DNA of 64,000 nucleotides from an uncultured Sphingomonas sp. (GTDB lineage Bacteria > Pseudomonadota > Alphaproteobacteria > Sphingomonadales > Sphingomonadaceae). A program made the position numbers and the translations under genes. The stretch is from contig CAJYIX010000037.1 of NCBI GenBank assembly GCA_913775315.1, positions 117,871 to 181,870 of the forward strand, given 5' to 3'. The notes under the pieces are model-generated. The model did no database searches and was not told the origin of the DNA. It was given only the letters and a program-made list of their open reading frames with translations. Below are positions 8,818 through 17,790 of this stretch, in pieces. Numbering within the stretch: position 1 is the stretch's first letter; each line of letters begins with the position of its first letter.

Positions 8818-10194
8818 TCAGAAGGCGGACCACTCATCCTCGAGCATCTTAAGCGCGGCGTTCCCCTGTGTCGGCGCCATCTTGCGCGCGGGCCTGGCGG
8901 CGCGGGTGCGCTGCTCGATCGCGATCGGCGGCGTGCCGGTCTGGAACCGCTGAACCAGCGCCGACAGTGCGTTGGCCTCTTCGGCCAGGCTTCGCGCCGC
9001 CGCGGTCGATTCCTCGACCATCGCGGCGTTCTGCTGCGTCATCTTGTCCATCTCGCCGACCGAGGTGTTGACCTGAACCAGCTGCTCTGCCTGCGCCTTG
9101 GCCGAGATCGAGATTTCGCCGATCCGCTCGTTGATCTCGCTGACGCGCGTGCTGATCCGGTCGAGCATCCGTCCCGTTTCGCCGACCAGGGCCGCGCCGT
9201 TGGCGACGCCGGTGGTCGATGCGGTGATGAGGCCGCTGATCTCCTTGGCCGCCTCCGCCGATCGCTGGGCCAGGGCGCGCACCTCGTTGGCGACGACGGC
9301 GAACCCCTTGCCCGCATCGCCGGCGCGCGCCGCCTCGACCCCGGCGTTGAGCGCGAGCAGGTTGGTCTGGAAGGCGATGCCGTCGATCACGTTGATGATC
9401 TTGGTGATCTCCTGCGCAGAGCTTTCGATCTCGCCCATCGCGTCGATCGCGCGGCGGACGACGGCGCCCCCCTCGGTCGCGGCGACGTTGGTTTCGGCGA
9501 TCTGCGCGCCGACTGCTGCTGCGTTCTGCGCCGTCGCCTCGACGATCGCGGTCACGTCGCGCATGGCGGCGGCGCCGTCCTCCAGCCGGGCAGCCTGCTG
9601 CTCGGTGCGCACCGACAGGTCGTCGGACGCAAGGCGGATCTCCGATGCACCGCTATGGACGTTCCCCGCCGCCTCCGACACGCGGCGGAGCAGGTCCTGA
9701 AGCTCGGTCATCGTCGAATTGAAATCGTCGCGCAGCACGTCGTGCGCCTCGCCGAAGGTCGTGCCGATGCGATAGGTCAGATCGCCCTGCTTCAGGTGGC
9801 GCAGCGCCACCGTCAGTTCGGGCACGACGATCTTCAGCACCACGTCCGATTGCTGCATGGCAAGCGCATTGTCGCGGAACACCGCCATCGCCTTGGTCAG
9901 GCGGCCGACGCAATCGGTATGCTCGGTATAGCGGATCGGCCCGTCGAGATTGCCGGCGGCTAGCCCCTCCATGCGAACCACAGTGTCGACGTACGGATCG
10001 CAGATCAGGCGCTTGGCCTGACGCATCACCGCGACGACACCGATGGCGACGGCGGCGGCCAGCCAGAATTGCCAGACCAAGCCGGCGGCGACCAGCACCA
10101 GCAGCGCCTGGAATGCCGCGATCCCGCCGAATATGGCGGTCAGGATATCGAACTTCTTGCGGATCGGTGCGTGCTTCTGGAACGTGTCGATCAT
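8818..10194 (-). CDS. Methyl-accepting chemotaxis protein without periplasmic sensor
   Basis: This 458-residue protein has two closely spaced N-terminal hydrophobic segments (about residues 20-55), a HAMP-like region near 65-145, then a long coiled-coil signalling domain with the conserved hairpin tip [20 protein letters not shown]. There is almost no periplasmic loop and no recognisable ligand domain, so it probably senses a membrane or cytoplasmic cue. No C-terminal receptor pentapeptide is seen. The ATG at 10194 was preferred over the upstream in-frame TTG at 10203 because a strong GGGAGGGG Shine-Dalgarno lies 9 bases before it. No che genes are nearby. Confidence 0.88.
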   Translation of the reverse strand: MIDTFQKHAPIRKKFDILTAIFGGIAAFQALLVLVAAGLVWQFWLAAAVAIGVVAVMRQAKRLICDPYVDTVVRMEGLAAGNLDGPIRYTEHTDCVGRLTKAMAVFRDNALAMQQSDVVLKIVVPELTVALRHLKQGDLTYRIGTTFGEAHDVLRDDFNSTMTELQDLLRRVSEAAGNVHSGASEIRLASDDLSVRTEQQAARLEDGAAAMRDVTAIVEATAQNAAAVGAQIAETNVAATEGGAVVRRAIDAMGEIESSAQEITKIINVIDGIAFQTNLLALNAGVEAARAGDAGKGFAVVANEVRALAQRSAEAAKEISGLITASTTGVANGAALVGETGRMLDRISTRVSEINERIGEISISAKAQAEQLVQVNTSVGEMDKMTQQNAAMVEESTAAARSLAEEANALSALVQRFQTGTPPIAIEQRTRAARPARKMAPTQGNAALKMLEDEWSAF

Positions 10195-10351
10195 TGGACC
10201 CAACCCCTCCCGGATGTGACCGAGGCGCTATCAATCGCTCGCCTAACGAGACGTTATCGGCGTACATCCCTTTGGGTCACGGCGCCCGGCGGCGGATAGG
10301 CAAAGCCGCGGAAAACTGCGCCTTGTCGAAAGGCAATTGGGGGGAATTACG

Positions 10352-12085
10352 ATGCGTTCGACGATCATGCCGGCGCTTGCCGTTGCGCTTTGCGTCCCCG
10401 CGATCGCCGCCGCGCAGGCGCCGGATGCGCGGCTGAAGGCGATCTACGACGCCGAATGGGCCTTCCGCGCGCGCGAGTTCGCCGAGATTGCCGACGCGGC
10501 GCCGGGCGAACCGTCCGCCGACGACCATCTGCCGAGCGTTACCCCCGCCGCGTGGCAGCGCCGGCTTGCGACGTGGCGCGACATGCTCGCGCGCGTCGAT
10601 GCGATCCCGGTCGCGAGCCTCGGCGACGAGGACCGGATGAATCACGCGGTCTTCCGCACCTACCTCTGGGAACAGGTCAACAATATCGAATGGCGCACCT
10701 ATGAGGCGCCGTTCAACAGCGACAGCTTCTTCTGGGCCGGCCTCAGCCCCCGCCGGGGCTATGCGCGCGCGATCGACTATCGACGCTATCTCGGCCGGAT
10801 GCGCGACCTGCCGCGCTATTTCGGCGAGCAGATCGCCAACATGCGATCCGGGCTGAAACGCGGCTACAGCGTCCCCGCCCCGTCGTTGGTTGAGCGCGAC
10901 AGGACGATCGAGCCGTTCGCGGCCCCCGGCACCGCCAACCCCTTCTACGCCGCGTTCGCCGCAATGCCCGCGACGATCCCCGCCGCCGAACAGGCCGCCC
11001 TCCGCGCCGAAGCGGAGCGCGTCATCGCCGGCCAGGTCTCACCTGCCTATGCCCGGCTCCTGTCGTTCATGCGGACGGAATATCTGCCCAAGACGCGGCG
11101 GACGATCGACGCGGCATCGCTCCCCGACGGCCGCCGCTTCTATCAGGACCGCATTCGCGAGCACACGACGCTCAACCTGACACCCGACCAGATCCACGAG
11201 ATCGGCCTTCGGGAAGTCGCGCGGATCGACGCCGACATGCAGGCAACGATGAAGCAGACGGGCTTCGAGGGGACGTTCCCCGAGTTTCTTGCGTTCCTGC
11301 GCACCGATCCGCGCTTCTATGCCAAGACGCCGAAGGAACTCCTCTCGGTCTCGGCCTATGTGGTCAAGAAGATGGACGGGAAGCTCAAGGACAATTTCGG
11401 GCTGCTGCCGCGCTATCGCTTTACCATCCTGCCCGTGCCGGACGAGATCGCGCCGATCTATACCTCCGGGCGCGGCGGGCTCGATAGCTGCCTCATGAAC
11501 ACCTACGACCTGGCGCAGCGGCCGCTCTACAACATCCCCGCGCTCACGCTCCACGAATGCAGCCCCGGCCACAGCTTCCAGGCCGCGGTGGCGCTCGAGG
11601 CGCCGGCGCGCCCGCGCTTCCGACAGGAGACCTATTTCTCGGGCTATGGCGAAGGCTGGGGGCTCTACACCGAATATTTGGGCAAGGAGCTCGGCATCTA
11701 TGAGGGGCCGTACGAGGAGTTCGGCCGCCAGACGTTCGAGATGTGGCGCGCCGCCCGCCTCGTCGTCGACACCGGCATCCATGCCAAGGGCTGGTCGCGG
11801 CAACGGGCGATCGACTATTTCGCGGCGCACACCGCGCTCGCTCCGCTCGACATCGCCAACGAAGTCGATCGCTACATCAGTTGGCCGGGACAGGCGCTTG
11901 CCTATAAGCTCGGCGAGCTGACGATCCGGCGGATGCGAGCGAAGGCCGAGCGCGACCTCGGCCCCCGCTTCGACATTCGCCGCTTCCACGATGCGGTGCT
12001 CGGCATGGGATCGGTACCGCTGTCGATCTTCGAGGACGAGATGAACCGCTTCATCGCGCGCGAAAAGACGGCTCCGGCCGGCTAG
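10352..12085 (+). CDS. DUF885-family peptidase-like secreted protein
   Basis: This 577-residue protein has a signal peptide (MRSTIMPALAVALCVPAIAAAQA) followed by the DUF885 domain. The family is thought to be a metallopeptidase group; the segment LTLHECSPGHSFQ contains the HE...GH pattern expected to bind metal, and YFSGYGEGWGLYTEYLG follows as in other members. Substrate unknown. The ATG at 10352 was taken because GGGGGA lies 7-13 bases before it and it begins the signal peptide; an upstream in-frame start at 10337 would add MGGIT. It is divergent from the chemotaxis-like gene. Confidence 0.82.
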   Translation: MRSTIMPALAVALCVPAIAAAQAPDARLKAIYDAEWAFRAREFAEIADAAPGEPSADDHLPSVTPAAWQRRLATWRDMLARVDAIPVASLGDEDRMNHAVFRTYLWEQVNNIEWRTYEAPFNSDSFFWAGLSPRRGYARAIDYRRYLGRMRDLPRYFGEQIANMRSGLKRGYSVPAPSLVERDRTIEPFAAPGTANPFYAAFAAMPATIPAAEQAALRAEAERVIAGQVSPAYARLLSFMRTEYLPKTRRTIDAASLPDGRRFYQDRIREHTTLNLTPDQIHEIGLREVARIDADMQATMKQTGFEGTFPEFLAFLRTDPRFYAKTPKELLSVSAYVVKKMDGKLKDNFGLLPRYRFTILPVPDEIAPIYTSGRGGLDSCLMNTYDLAQRPLYNIPALTLHECSPGHSFQAAVALEAPARPRFRQETYFSGYGEGWGLYTEYLGKELGIYEGPYEEFGRQTFEMWRAARLVVDTGIHAKGWSRQRAIDYFAAHTALAPLDIANEVDRYISWPGQALAYKLGELTIRRMRAKAERDLGPRFDIRRFHDAVLGMGSVPLSIFEDEMNRFIAREKTAPAG

Positions 12086-12112
12086 CGCCAGCCGCCGCCC
12101 CCTCCTGGCGCG

Positions 12113-13474
12113 TCAGCGCCAGCCGCCACCCATCGCCTGATAGAGCGAGACGAAGCTCGTCAGCCGGTCCGCCTCCACCTGCACCAGCGAGAGTTCGGCC
12201 GAAAGCTGGCTGCGCTGGGCATCGAGCTGTTCCAGATAGCCCGAATAACCCGCACGGTAGCGGTTGGTCGCGTTGCTGACCGCGCCGCGCGTCGCCGCCA
12301 CCTGATCGCGCAGCGCCCGCGCCTGTTCCGCCGTGCGCGCGACGCCCGCCAGCGCATCGTCGACCTCGCGGAACGCGGTGAGCGCGGTGCGGCGATAGGC
12401 GAACGCCGCCTGGTCGCGCCGCGCGGTAGCCGCATCTTCCTGCGCCGCCAGCCGCCCGCCGTCGAAGATCGGCGCAAGCACACTGGCGCCGAGCGAGAAG
12501 ATGCCGATCGGCTCCCTGAGTGCGCTGGACAGGACCAGGCCCGCCGAGCCGGTAAGCGACAGGTTGGGCAGGAACGCCGCGCGCTGGCTGTCGAGCGACA
12601 GGTCGGCGGCAACCAATGTCTGCTCCGCCTGATACAGGTCGGGCCGGCGACGCAGCAGGTCCGCAGGCAACCCGGCGGGTATCGGCGGCAGCGCGATCCG
12701 GTCGAGCGACAGCCCCCGCGCGATCGGCCCCGGCGTGTCGCCGACGAGCAGCGACAGCGCATTCTCCTGGCGCGCGATCGCCAGCCGCGCGGCGGGCACG
12801 AGCTGTTCGGTCGCGGCATATTCGGCCTGTGCCTGACGATATTCGAGGCGCGAGGAATAGCCCGTCTCGTACCGCCGCCGCGCGATCCGCAGCGCGTCGT
12901 TGCGTGCCGCCAGCGTCGCCTCCGCGATCGAAAGCCGCTGGTCGAGGGCGCGCAGCGTGATGTAGCCGCTCGCCGCCGTCGCCGCAGTTGCGAGCCGCAC
13001 GGTATCGCGCGCACCCTCGCTCGCCAGCAACTGCGCGCGCGCCGCCCGGCTGGCAAGCTTCAGCCGCCCAAACAGATCGAGGTCGAAGCTCGCGCTGACG
13101 CTCGGCTGCGCGGAGATCGCGCGCGACGGCTGGCCGAGCGCGCTGACCGACTGACCTTGCGTCTCGGGCAGCGTGCCGCCGATTTGTGGCAGAAGCTGTG
13201 CACGCGATAGCGCCTCGGCCGCGCGCGCCTCCTCGACGCGGGCGGCGGCGATGGCGATGTCGACGTTGTTTGCCAGCGCCCGCTCGACCAGCGCCGCGAG
13301 TGCGGGGTCGCCGAACTTGCGCCACCAGTCGGCGGTGACCGGATCGCCGCGGTTCAGCGCGGTCCGCCAAGCCGGCGGCGGCACGACCGCGGCGGCGGGC
13401 GGCGCGGGTGCGCGCTTACCCGCCGAGACGCATCCACCGAGCGCCGTCAGTGCGAGGAGCGCCGCGCGCCTCAC
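12113..13474 (-). CDS. Outer-membrane efflux lipoprotein, NodT/OprM family
   Basis: This 453-residue outer-membrane factor forms the exit duct of a tripartite efflux pump. The signal ends in a lipobox (LTALGGC), so it is lipidated. The mature part has the two alpha-hairpin repeats of the TolC/OprM fold (VERALANNVDIAIAAARVEE, then RRRPDLYQAEQTLVAADL). The start is a GTG overlapping the stop of the HlyD gene (GTGA), so it is the last of three coupled genes: MFS, HlyD, outer-membrane factor. That set resembles EmrAB-TolC pumps for hydrophobic toxins, although no substrate can be inferred. Confidence 0.9.
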   Translation of the reverse strand: MRRAALLALTALGGCVSAGKRAPAPPAAAVVPPPAWRTALNRGDPVTADWWRKFGDPALAALVERALANNVDIAIAAARVEEARAAEALSRAQLLPQIGGTLPETQGQSVSALGQPSRAISAQPSVSASFDLDLFGRLKLASRAARAQLLASEGARDTVRLATAATAASGYITLRALDQRLSIAEATLAARNDALRIARRRYETGYSSRLEYRQAQAEYAATEQLVPAARLAIARQENALSLLVGDTPGPIARGLSLDRIALPPIPAGLPADLLRRRPDLYQAEQTLVAADLSLDSQRAAFLPNLSLTGSAGLVLSSALREPIGIFSLGASVLAPIFDGGRLAAQEDAATARRDQAAFAYRRTALTAFREVDDALAGVARTAEQARALRDQVAATRGAVSNATNRYRAGYSGYLEQLDAQRSQLSAELSLVQVEADRLTSFVSLYQAMGGGWR

Positions 13475-14607
13475 CGCGCGCCGCTCGTGTCGACGCGGGC
13501 GACGACCGACATGCCGGGGCGCAGCCGCTCGGCCGCGCGCTGGCCGGGGTCGATGCGGATGCGCACGGCGATCCGCTGCGGCACCTTGGTGAAGTTGCCC
13601 GTCGCGTTGTCGGACTTGAGCACCGCGAACTCGCTGCCCGTGGCGGGCGAGATGCGCTCGACCCGGCCGGTCAGCCTGGTGTTGGCGAGCGCGTCGACGG
13701 TGAAGCTCGCCGGCTGGCCGACAGCAATACGCGCGGTCTGCGCCTCCTTGTAATTGGCGATGACCCAGACGTCGGTGGGGACGAGGAACAAGAGCTGCGA
13801 CCCGGCGGTCACATATTGCCCGACGCGGACGCCCACCTCGCTCACGCGCCCGCCCTCCGGCGCGCGGATGAGCGTGTTGGACAGGTCGATCCGCGCAAGC
13901 CGCAGCGCGGCCTCGGCGCCCGAGACGCCCGCTTCCTGTCCACCGCGCCCGACCTCGACCGTGCGCACGTCCTCGACCGCGATCCGGCGTGCGGCCTCCG
14001 CCTGTTTCACCGCCGCCTCCGCTTGACGCAGCGCCGCGCGCGTCTGGTCACGCTCGCGCAGCGACACCGATCCGTCGGAGACGAGGTCGTTGACGCGCGC
14101 CATGTCGGCCTGCGCCCGCATCAGCTGCGCCTGCGCATTGGCGACAGCGGCTTCCTGCGCCTGGACGGAAGCGGCACGGCTGGCGGCGGCCTGTCGGTTG
14201 TTGGCGAGCGTCGCCTGCTGCGACTGCACCTGCGCCTCGGCCTGCGCGACCTTTTGCGCGTAGATGCGGCGGTCGATCTCGACGAGCGGCTGGCCGGCCC
14301 GCACCGTCTCGAAATCGCGGACGAGGACGCGGGTGACGTAGCCCGATACCTGCGGCGCGATCACCGTCACCCGGCCGCGGACATAGGCGTTGTCGGTATT
14401 CTCGATCGCACTGGCGAACGGCCCGATCCGCCACCCCGCCATCACCGCCGCCATGCCTGCCAGCGTCAGCACCGTGATGACAATCAGCGCGACGGGCGAC
14501 AGCTTCGGCGGTCGCCAGCCAGAACCGGTGGCCGCCGCGGGCGCGGCGGCGGCCTGTTCGGCGATGCGTTCGTCGGTGGGCGGGGCGGCGGTTCGGTTGT
14601 CGGTCAT
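13471..14607 (-). CDS. HlyD/EmrA-family membrane fusion protein
   Basis: This 378-residue periplasmic adaptor has a single N-terminal membrane anchor (VALIVITVLTLAGMAAVMAGW), a split biotinyl-lipoyl domain (VTVIAPQVSGYVTRVLVRD and, later, IRAPEGGRVSEVGVRVGQYV), a long alpha-hairpin rich in Ala and Gln between them, and a C-terminal beta-barrel. It links the MFS pump to the outer-membrane lipoprotein encoded next. Its ATG overlaps the MFS stop by 4 bases and its stop overlaps the next GTG. EmrA is the closest named relative that I can suggest. Confidence 0.9.
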   Translation of the reverse strand: MTDNRTAAPPTDERIAEQAAAAPAAATGSGWRPPKLSPVALIVITVLTLAGMAAVMAGWRIGPFASAIENTDNAYVRGRVTVIAPQVSGYVTRVLVRDFETVRAGQPLVEIDRRIYAQKVAQAEAQVQSQQATLANNRQAAASRAASVQAQEAAVANAQAQLMRAQADMARVNDLVSDGSVSLRERDQTRAALRQAEAAVKQAEAARRIAVEDVRTVEVGRGGQEAGVSGAEAALRLARIDLSNTLIRAPEGGRVSEVGVRVGQYVTAGSQLLFLVPTDVWVIANYKEAQTARIAVGQPASFTVDALANTRLTGRVERISPATGSEFAVLKSDNATGNFTKVPQRIAVRIRIDPGQRAAERLRPGMSVVARVDTSGAR

Positions 14608-16256
14608 GCTAGGTTCCCGCGCCGCTCACGAACCCGGCGGCGCACCAGAAGGAAGACGAGGTACAGAAAGGTCAGCGACGCAAGCACCGCGACGAAGCGG
14701 AACACGTCGTCATAGGCAAGCACGTTCGCCTCGCGCGTCGCAGTCTGGGACAGGAGCGCACCGCCCTGCGCGGTGCGGAGCGCCGGATCGCCGACGATGC
14801 GGCCGATCCCCGCTGCGCCCGCCTGGAGCCGCGCCTGGACCAACGGGTCGGTGGGATCGATCGCCTGCACCAGCGCCGCGCTGTTCGCTTTCTCGCGCAC
14901 CACTTGGTAGGTGCCGAGGATCGCCGATCCGGCAAGACCGCCCAGCGAATTGATGATCCCGAACAGCGCGATGAAGCTGATGATGTGCCCGCTCCCCTGC
15001 TTGAGCGCGCGGGTCATCCCGAAGAGCAGCGCCGGGCCGAGGAAGAAGGTGCCGGCGAAGGCGATCAGCGCCTGCGTCACGTAAAGCTGCGGCGCGCGCG
15101 TGAGGTTCGTCGAATAGGAATCGACCCAGGCCGCGGCCGCCACGATCCCGACCGCCAACATCACCGGATGCGCAGGCTTCTCGAGGTTGAGCGTCGCCGC
15201 GCTCAACAGCACGCCCGCGACCGACGCGACGGCGATGATCGAGAAGAAAATCTGGAGCTCGTCGTTATTCTGTCCCAGCAGATTGAGCAGCCCCACCGCG
15301 CCCAGCGTCTGTTCGGACAGTACGATGCGCGCCATCACCGTCACGACGGCGAAGCGGACGATATCGGCGCTCGCCAGCCAGCGGGTGTTGAGCAGCGGGT
15401 TGGCGCGGCCATGCTCGATCAGAAGCGCCGCCGCCAGCATCGGGATCGCTGCGAGCAGCGCCCAGCCGATCCACGCCGCCTGCGTCCACCAGACGACACG
15501 GCCGAGCCCCAGCACCGCCGCGAACAGCGCCATGCTGGTGGCGAACAGCGCGAAGGTCACGAAATCCAGCCGCTCGAACGCCTTTTGCCGCACCGTCGGC
15601 GGCAGGCGGAACGCGAGCACCGCGGCGAGGCTCAGCACCGACAGCCCCAGCTCGAACAGATAGAGCGCGCGCCACTGGCTCATTGCCAGCAGTTCGGGCG
15701 AGAACAGGCGCGCGAGCGGCGTCGCGCATTGCGGGATGCCGATGCCGAGCACCACGCCGCGAAGCCGCGCGGCGGGCGGCATCGCCTGCATGATGTAATA
15801 AAGCGCAAAGGTGCTGAGCGGCGCCGCGGCGAGGCCGCTGGCGGCGCGCACGAGGATCGCCGAGGTGAAGTCGCTGACGAACAGATGCGCGAAGGCGAGC
15901 AGCGAATAAAGGCCGATGAAGATCAGCGCGAAGGGCCTGAGGCCGAATTGCTGGCGGAACTTGATGAGCAACAGGTTGATGCTGACATTGGTCATCACAT
16001 AGACCGTCGGCAGCCATGCGATCTCAACGGGATCGAGCCCCAGCGATCCCGCCAGCGTCGTCGTGTTGACCGCGACCAGCGCGTTGCCGAACCCGCCCGC
16101 CAGCCCGAGCAGGATCGCGCAGAACACGTAAGCCAGCTTGCGCCGCCCCGGATGCGCGGGCGATCCGGGCGAGCCGGGCATGACCGGCGCCTCGTGCGGG
16201 GCATAATCCCACCGCTCTTCGGCTAGGACACGTCCGATACGGGCGGCGATCGACAT
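14604..16256 (-). CDS. MFS drug/metabolite exporter (DHA2/EmrB-like)
   Basis: This 550-residue protein has about 14 membrane helices, matching the DHA2 branch of the major facilitator superfamily, and ends in a basic tail (LLVRRRVRERRGNLA). As the inner-membrane part of the tripartite pump it would export a hydrophobic compound using the proton gradient. The ATG at 16256 (MSIAARIGRVL) is preferred; an upstream GTG at 16271 would add five residues. The Asp/Arg motif A between helices 2 and 3 is weaker than in typical drug pumps, so the substrate may differ. It starts 20 bp after the tspO stop. Confidence 0.85.
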   Translation of the reverse strand: MSIAARIGRVLAEERWDYAPHEAPVMPGSPGSPAHPGRRKLAYVFCAILLGLAGGFGNALVAVNTTTLAGSLGLDPVEIAWLPTVYVMTNVSINLLLIKFRQQFGLRPFALIFIGLYSLLAFAHLFVSDFTSAILVRAASGLAAAPLSTFALYYIMQAMPPAARLRGVVLGIGIPQCATPLARLFSPELLAMSQWRALYLFELGLSVLSLAAVLAFRLPPTVRQKAFERLDFVTFALFATSMALFAAVLGLGRVVWWTQAAWIGWALLAAIPMLAAALLIEHGRANPLLNTRWLASADIVRFAVVTVMARIVLSEQTLGAVGLLNLLGQNNDELQIFFSIIAVASVAGVLLSAATLNLEKPAHPVMLAVGIVAAAAWVDSYSTNLTRAPQLYVTQALIAFAGTFFLGPALLFGMTRALKQGSGHIISFIALFGIINSLGGLAGSAILGTYQVVREKANSAALVQAIDPTDPLVQARLQAGAAGIGRIVGDPALRTAQGGALLSQTATREANVLAYDDVFRFVAVLASLTFLYLVFLLVRRRVRERRGNLA

Positions 16257-16275
16257 GATCGCCCGCTGCACCCTT

Positions 16276-16773
16276 TTAAGCAGGCGCGCCAGCCCCCGCG
16301 AACGGGCCGTTCAACCGCACGATCGCGCGGTTCAGAACGGCAGCGAAACTGACCCACAGAAAATAGGGCAGGATCAACAGGCTGGCGAAAGGCGAGATCG
16401 GCCAGAGCCCGACGATCAGCGCGACGAGCGAGGCCCAGAGGAACACCACCTCGACCAATGCCCAGTCGGGCCGCTTGAGCTTGAAGAACAGCGGGCTCCA
16501 CAGGAAGTGGCAGACCGCGTTGACGACGAACAGGATCACGACGTCGCGCTGCGCGCCCGAGTCGCCTGCTGCCGCCTCCCACGCGACCACCGCCGACCAC
16601 GCGGCAAGGCCGAGGATGATCGTCCAGGCGGGTCCGAACAGCCAGTCGGGCGGCTGGAAGGCCGGCTTGCGCAAGCCCCGATACCACGCCCCGATCGGCG
16701 TCAGCAGCCCGCCCGCCAGCCCGAGGAACAGCGCGCCGCCGCCGGCGATCAGGATCGGAGTCCAGTTTGTCAT
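16276..16773 (-). CDS. tspO: TspO/MBR-family membrane protein (copy 1)
   Basis: This 165-residue five-helix membrane protein belongs to the TspO / peripheral benzodiazepine receptor family. Family marks are LRKPAFQPPDWLFGPAWTII and the later helix with WSPLFFKLKRPDWALVEV. In Rhodobacter, TspO responds to oxygen and tetrapyrroles and lowers expression of photosynthesis genes. It is divergent from bchI with a PpsR-type palindrome between them, so joint regulation is likely. A second copy lies at the far end of the cluster. The ATG at 16773 begins MTNWTPILIAGG; upstream in-frame residues are not part of the family. Confidence 0.88.
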   Translation of the reverse strand: MTNWTPILIAGGGALFLGLAGGLLTPIGAWYRGLRKPAFQPPDWLFGPAWTIILGLAAWSAVVAWEAAAGDSGAQRDVVILFVVNAVCHFLWSPLFFKLKRPDWALVEVVFLWASLVALIVGLWPISPFASLLILPYFLWVSFAAVLNRAIVRLNGPFAGAGAPA

Positions 16774-16792
16774 CTTTGCCTGTCTTGCCGCG

Positions 16793-16810
16793 TGTCCAGT
16801 GTGTGTTACA
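16793..16810. promoter_or_regulatory. PpsR/CrtJ-type operator between tspO and bchI
   Basis: TGTCCAGTGTGTGTTACA fits the TGT-N12-ACA consensus recognised by the redox repressor PpsR/CrtJ. It lies 9 bases before the bchI GTG and 20 bases before the tspO start on the other strand. It could repress both genes. The inner bases are less symmetrical than in the crtF and bchC sites. Confidence 0.55.
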
Positions 16811-16818
16811 AGCACCTC

Positions 16819-17790
16819 GTGCGCAGATCGTTCCCCTTCTCGGCGATCGTCGGCCAGGACGAGATGAAGCGCGCGCTGCTGATCGCAGCGGTCGACGCCC
16901 GGATCGGCGGCGTGATGGTCTTCGGGGACCGCGGCACCGGCAAGTCGACCGCGGTCCGCGCGCTGGCCGCGCTCCTGCCCCCCGTTCCCGCCGCCTCCGC
17001 CGGCTATCAGGACGGCTCACCCCGCAAGGGCAAGGTGCCCGTCCCCTTCGTCGACCTGCCATTGGGCGCCACGGAGGATCGCGTCGTCGGCGCGCTCGAC
17101 CTCGAGCGCGCGCTGGGTGCGGGCGAAAAGGCGTTCGAGCCCGGCCTGCTCGCGCGCGCGAATGGCGGGTTTCTGTATATCGACGAGATCAACCTGCTCG
17201 AGGATCATATCGTCGACCTGCTGCTCGATGTCGCCGCCTCGGGCGAGAACGTCGTCGAGCGCGAAGGGCTGAGCGTCCGCCACCCGGCCCGCTTCGTCCT
17301 CGTCGGCAGCGGCAACCCTGAGGAGGGCGAGCTTCGCCCGCAACTGCTCGACCGCTTCGGCCTGTCGGTCGAGGTGCGCACGCCCGGCCACCTGCCCGAC
17401 AGGATCGAGATCCTGAAACGCTGCGACGCGTTCGAGCGCGATCCCGGCGCCTTTGCCGCCACATGGGAAAAGGCCGAGCGAAGGACCCTGCGACAACTCG
17501 CCCGCGCGCGCGACGCGCTGCCGAGCGTCGGCGTGCCCGACGAGGTGCTGGGCTATGCCGCGCAGCTGTGCATGGCGGTGGGCGCGGATGGGCTTCGCGG
17601 CGAACTGACGCTGATGCGCGCCGCCCGCGCCGTCGCGGCGCTGGAGGGTGCGGTCGAAGCGACACCCGCGCATGTCGCCGCGGTCGCGCCGATGGCGCTG
17701 CGCCATCGCCTGCGCCGCAACGTGCTCGACGAAACCGGCTCCACCGTCCGCATCGAACGCGCGCTCGCCGATCTGGCGCAGGCGGCGTGA
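16819..17790 (+). CDS. bchI: Magnesium chelatase subunit I
   Basis: This is the AAA+ ATPase of Mg-chelatase, which with BchD and BchH inserts Mg2+ into protoporphyrin IX, the committing step to bacteriochlorophyll. The Walker A motif GDRGTGKST is at about residues 36-44, Walker B is FLYIDEIN, and the arginine-finger region HPARFVLVGSGNPEEGELRPQ is replaced here in two parts, VLVGSGNPEEG and LRPQLLDRFG. The GTG at 16819 (VRRSFPFSAIVGQDEMK) is the best start because the domain begins at once; the 323-residue product is slightly shorter than usual. The gene opens an overlapping operon bchI-bchD-bchO. Confidence 0.95.
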   Translation: MRRSFPFSAIVGQDEMKRALLIAAVDARIGGVMVFGDRGTGKSTAVRALAALLPPVPAASAGYQDGSPRKGKVPVPFVDLPLGATEDRVVGALDLERALGAGEKAFEPGLLARANGGFLYIDEINLLEDHIVDLLLDVAASGENVVEREGLSVRHPARFVLVGSGNPEEGELRPQLLDRFGLSVEVRTPGHLPDRIEILKRCDAFERDPGAFAATWEKAERRTLRQLARARDALPSVGVPDEVLGYAAQLCMAVGADGLRGELTLMRAARAVAALEGAVEATPAHVAAVAPMALRHRLRRNVLDETGSTVRIERALADLAQAA

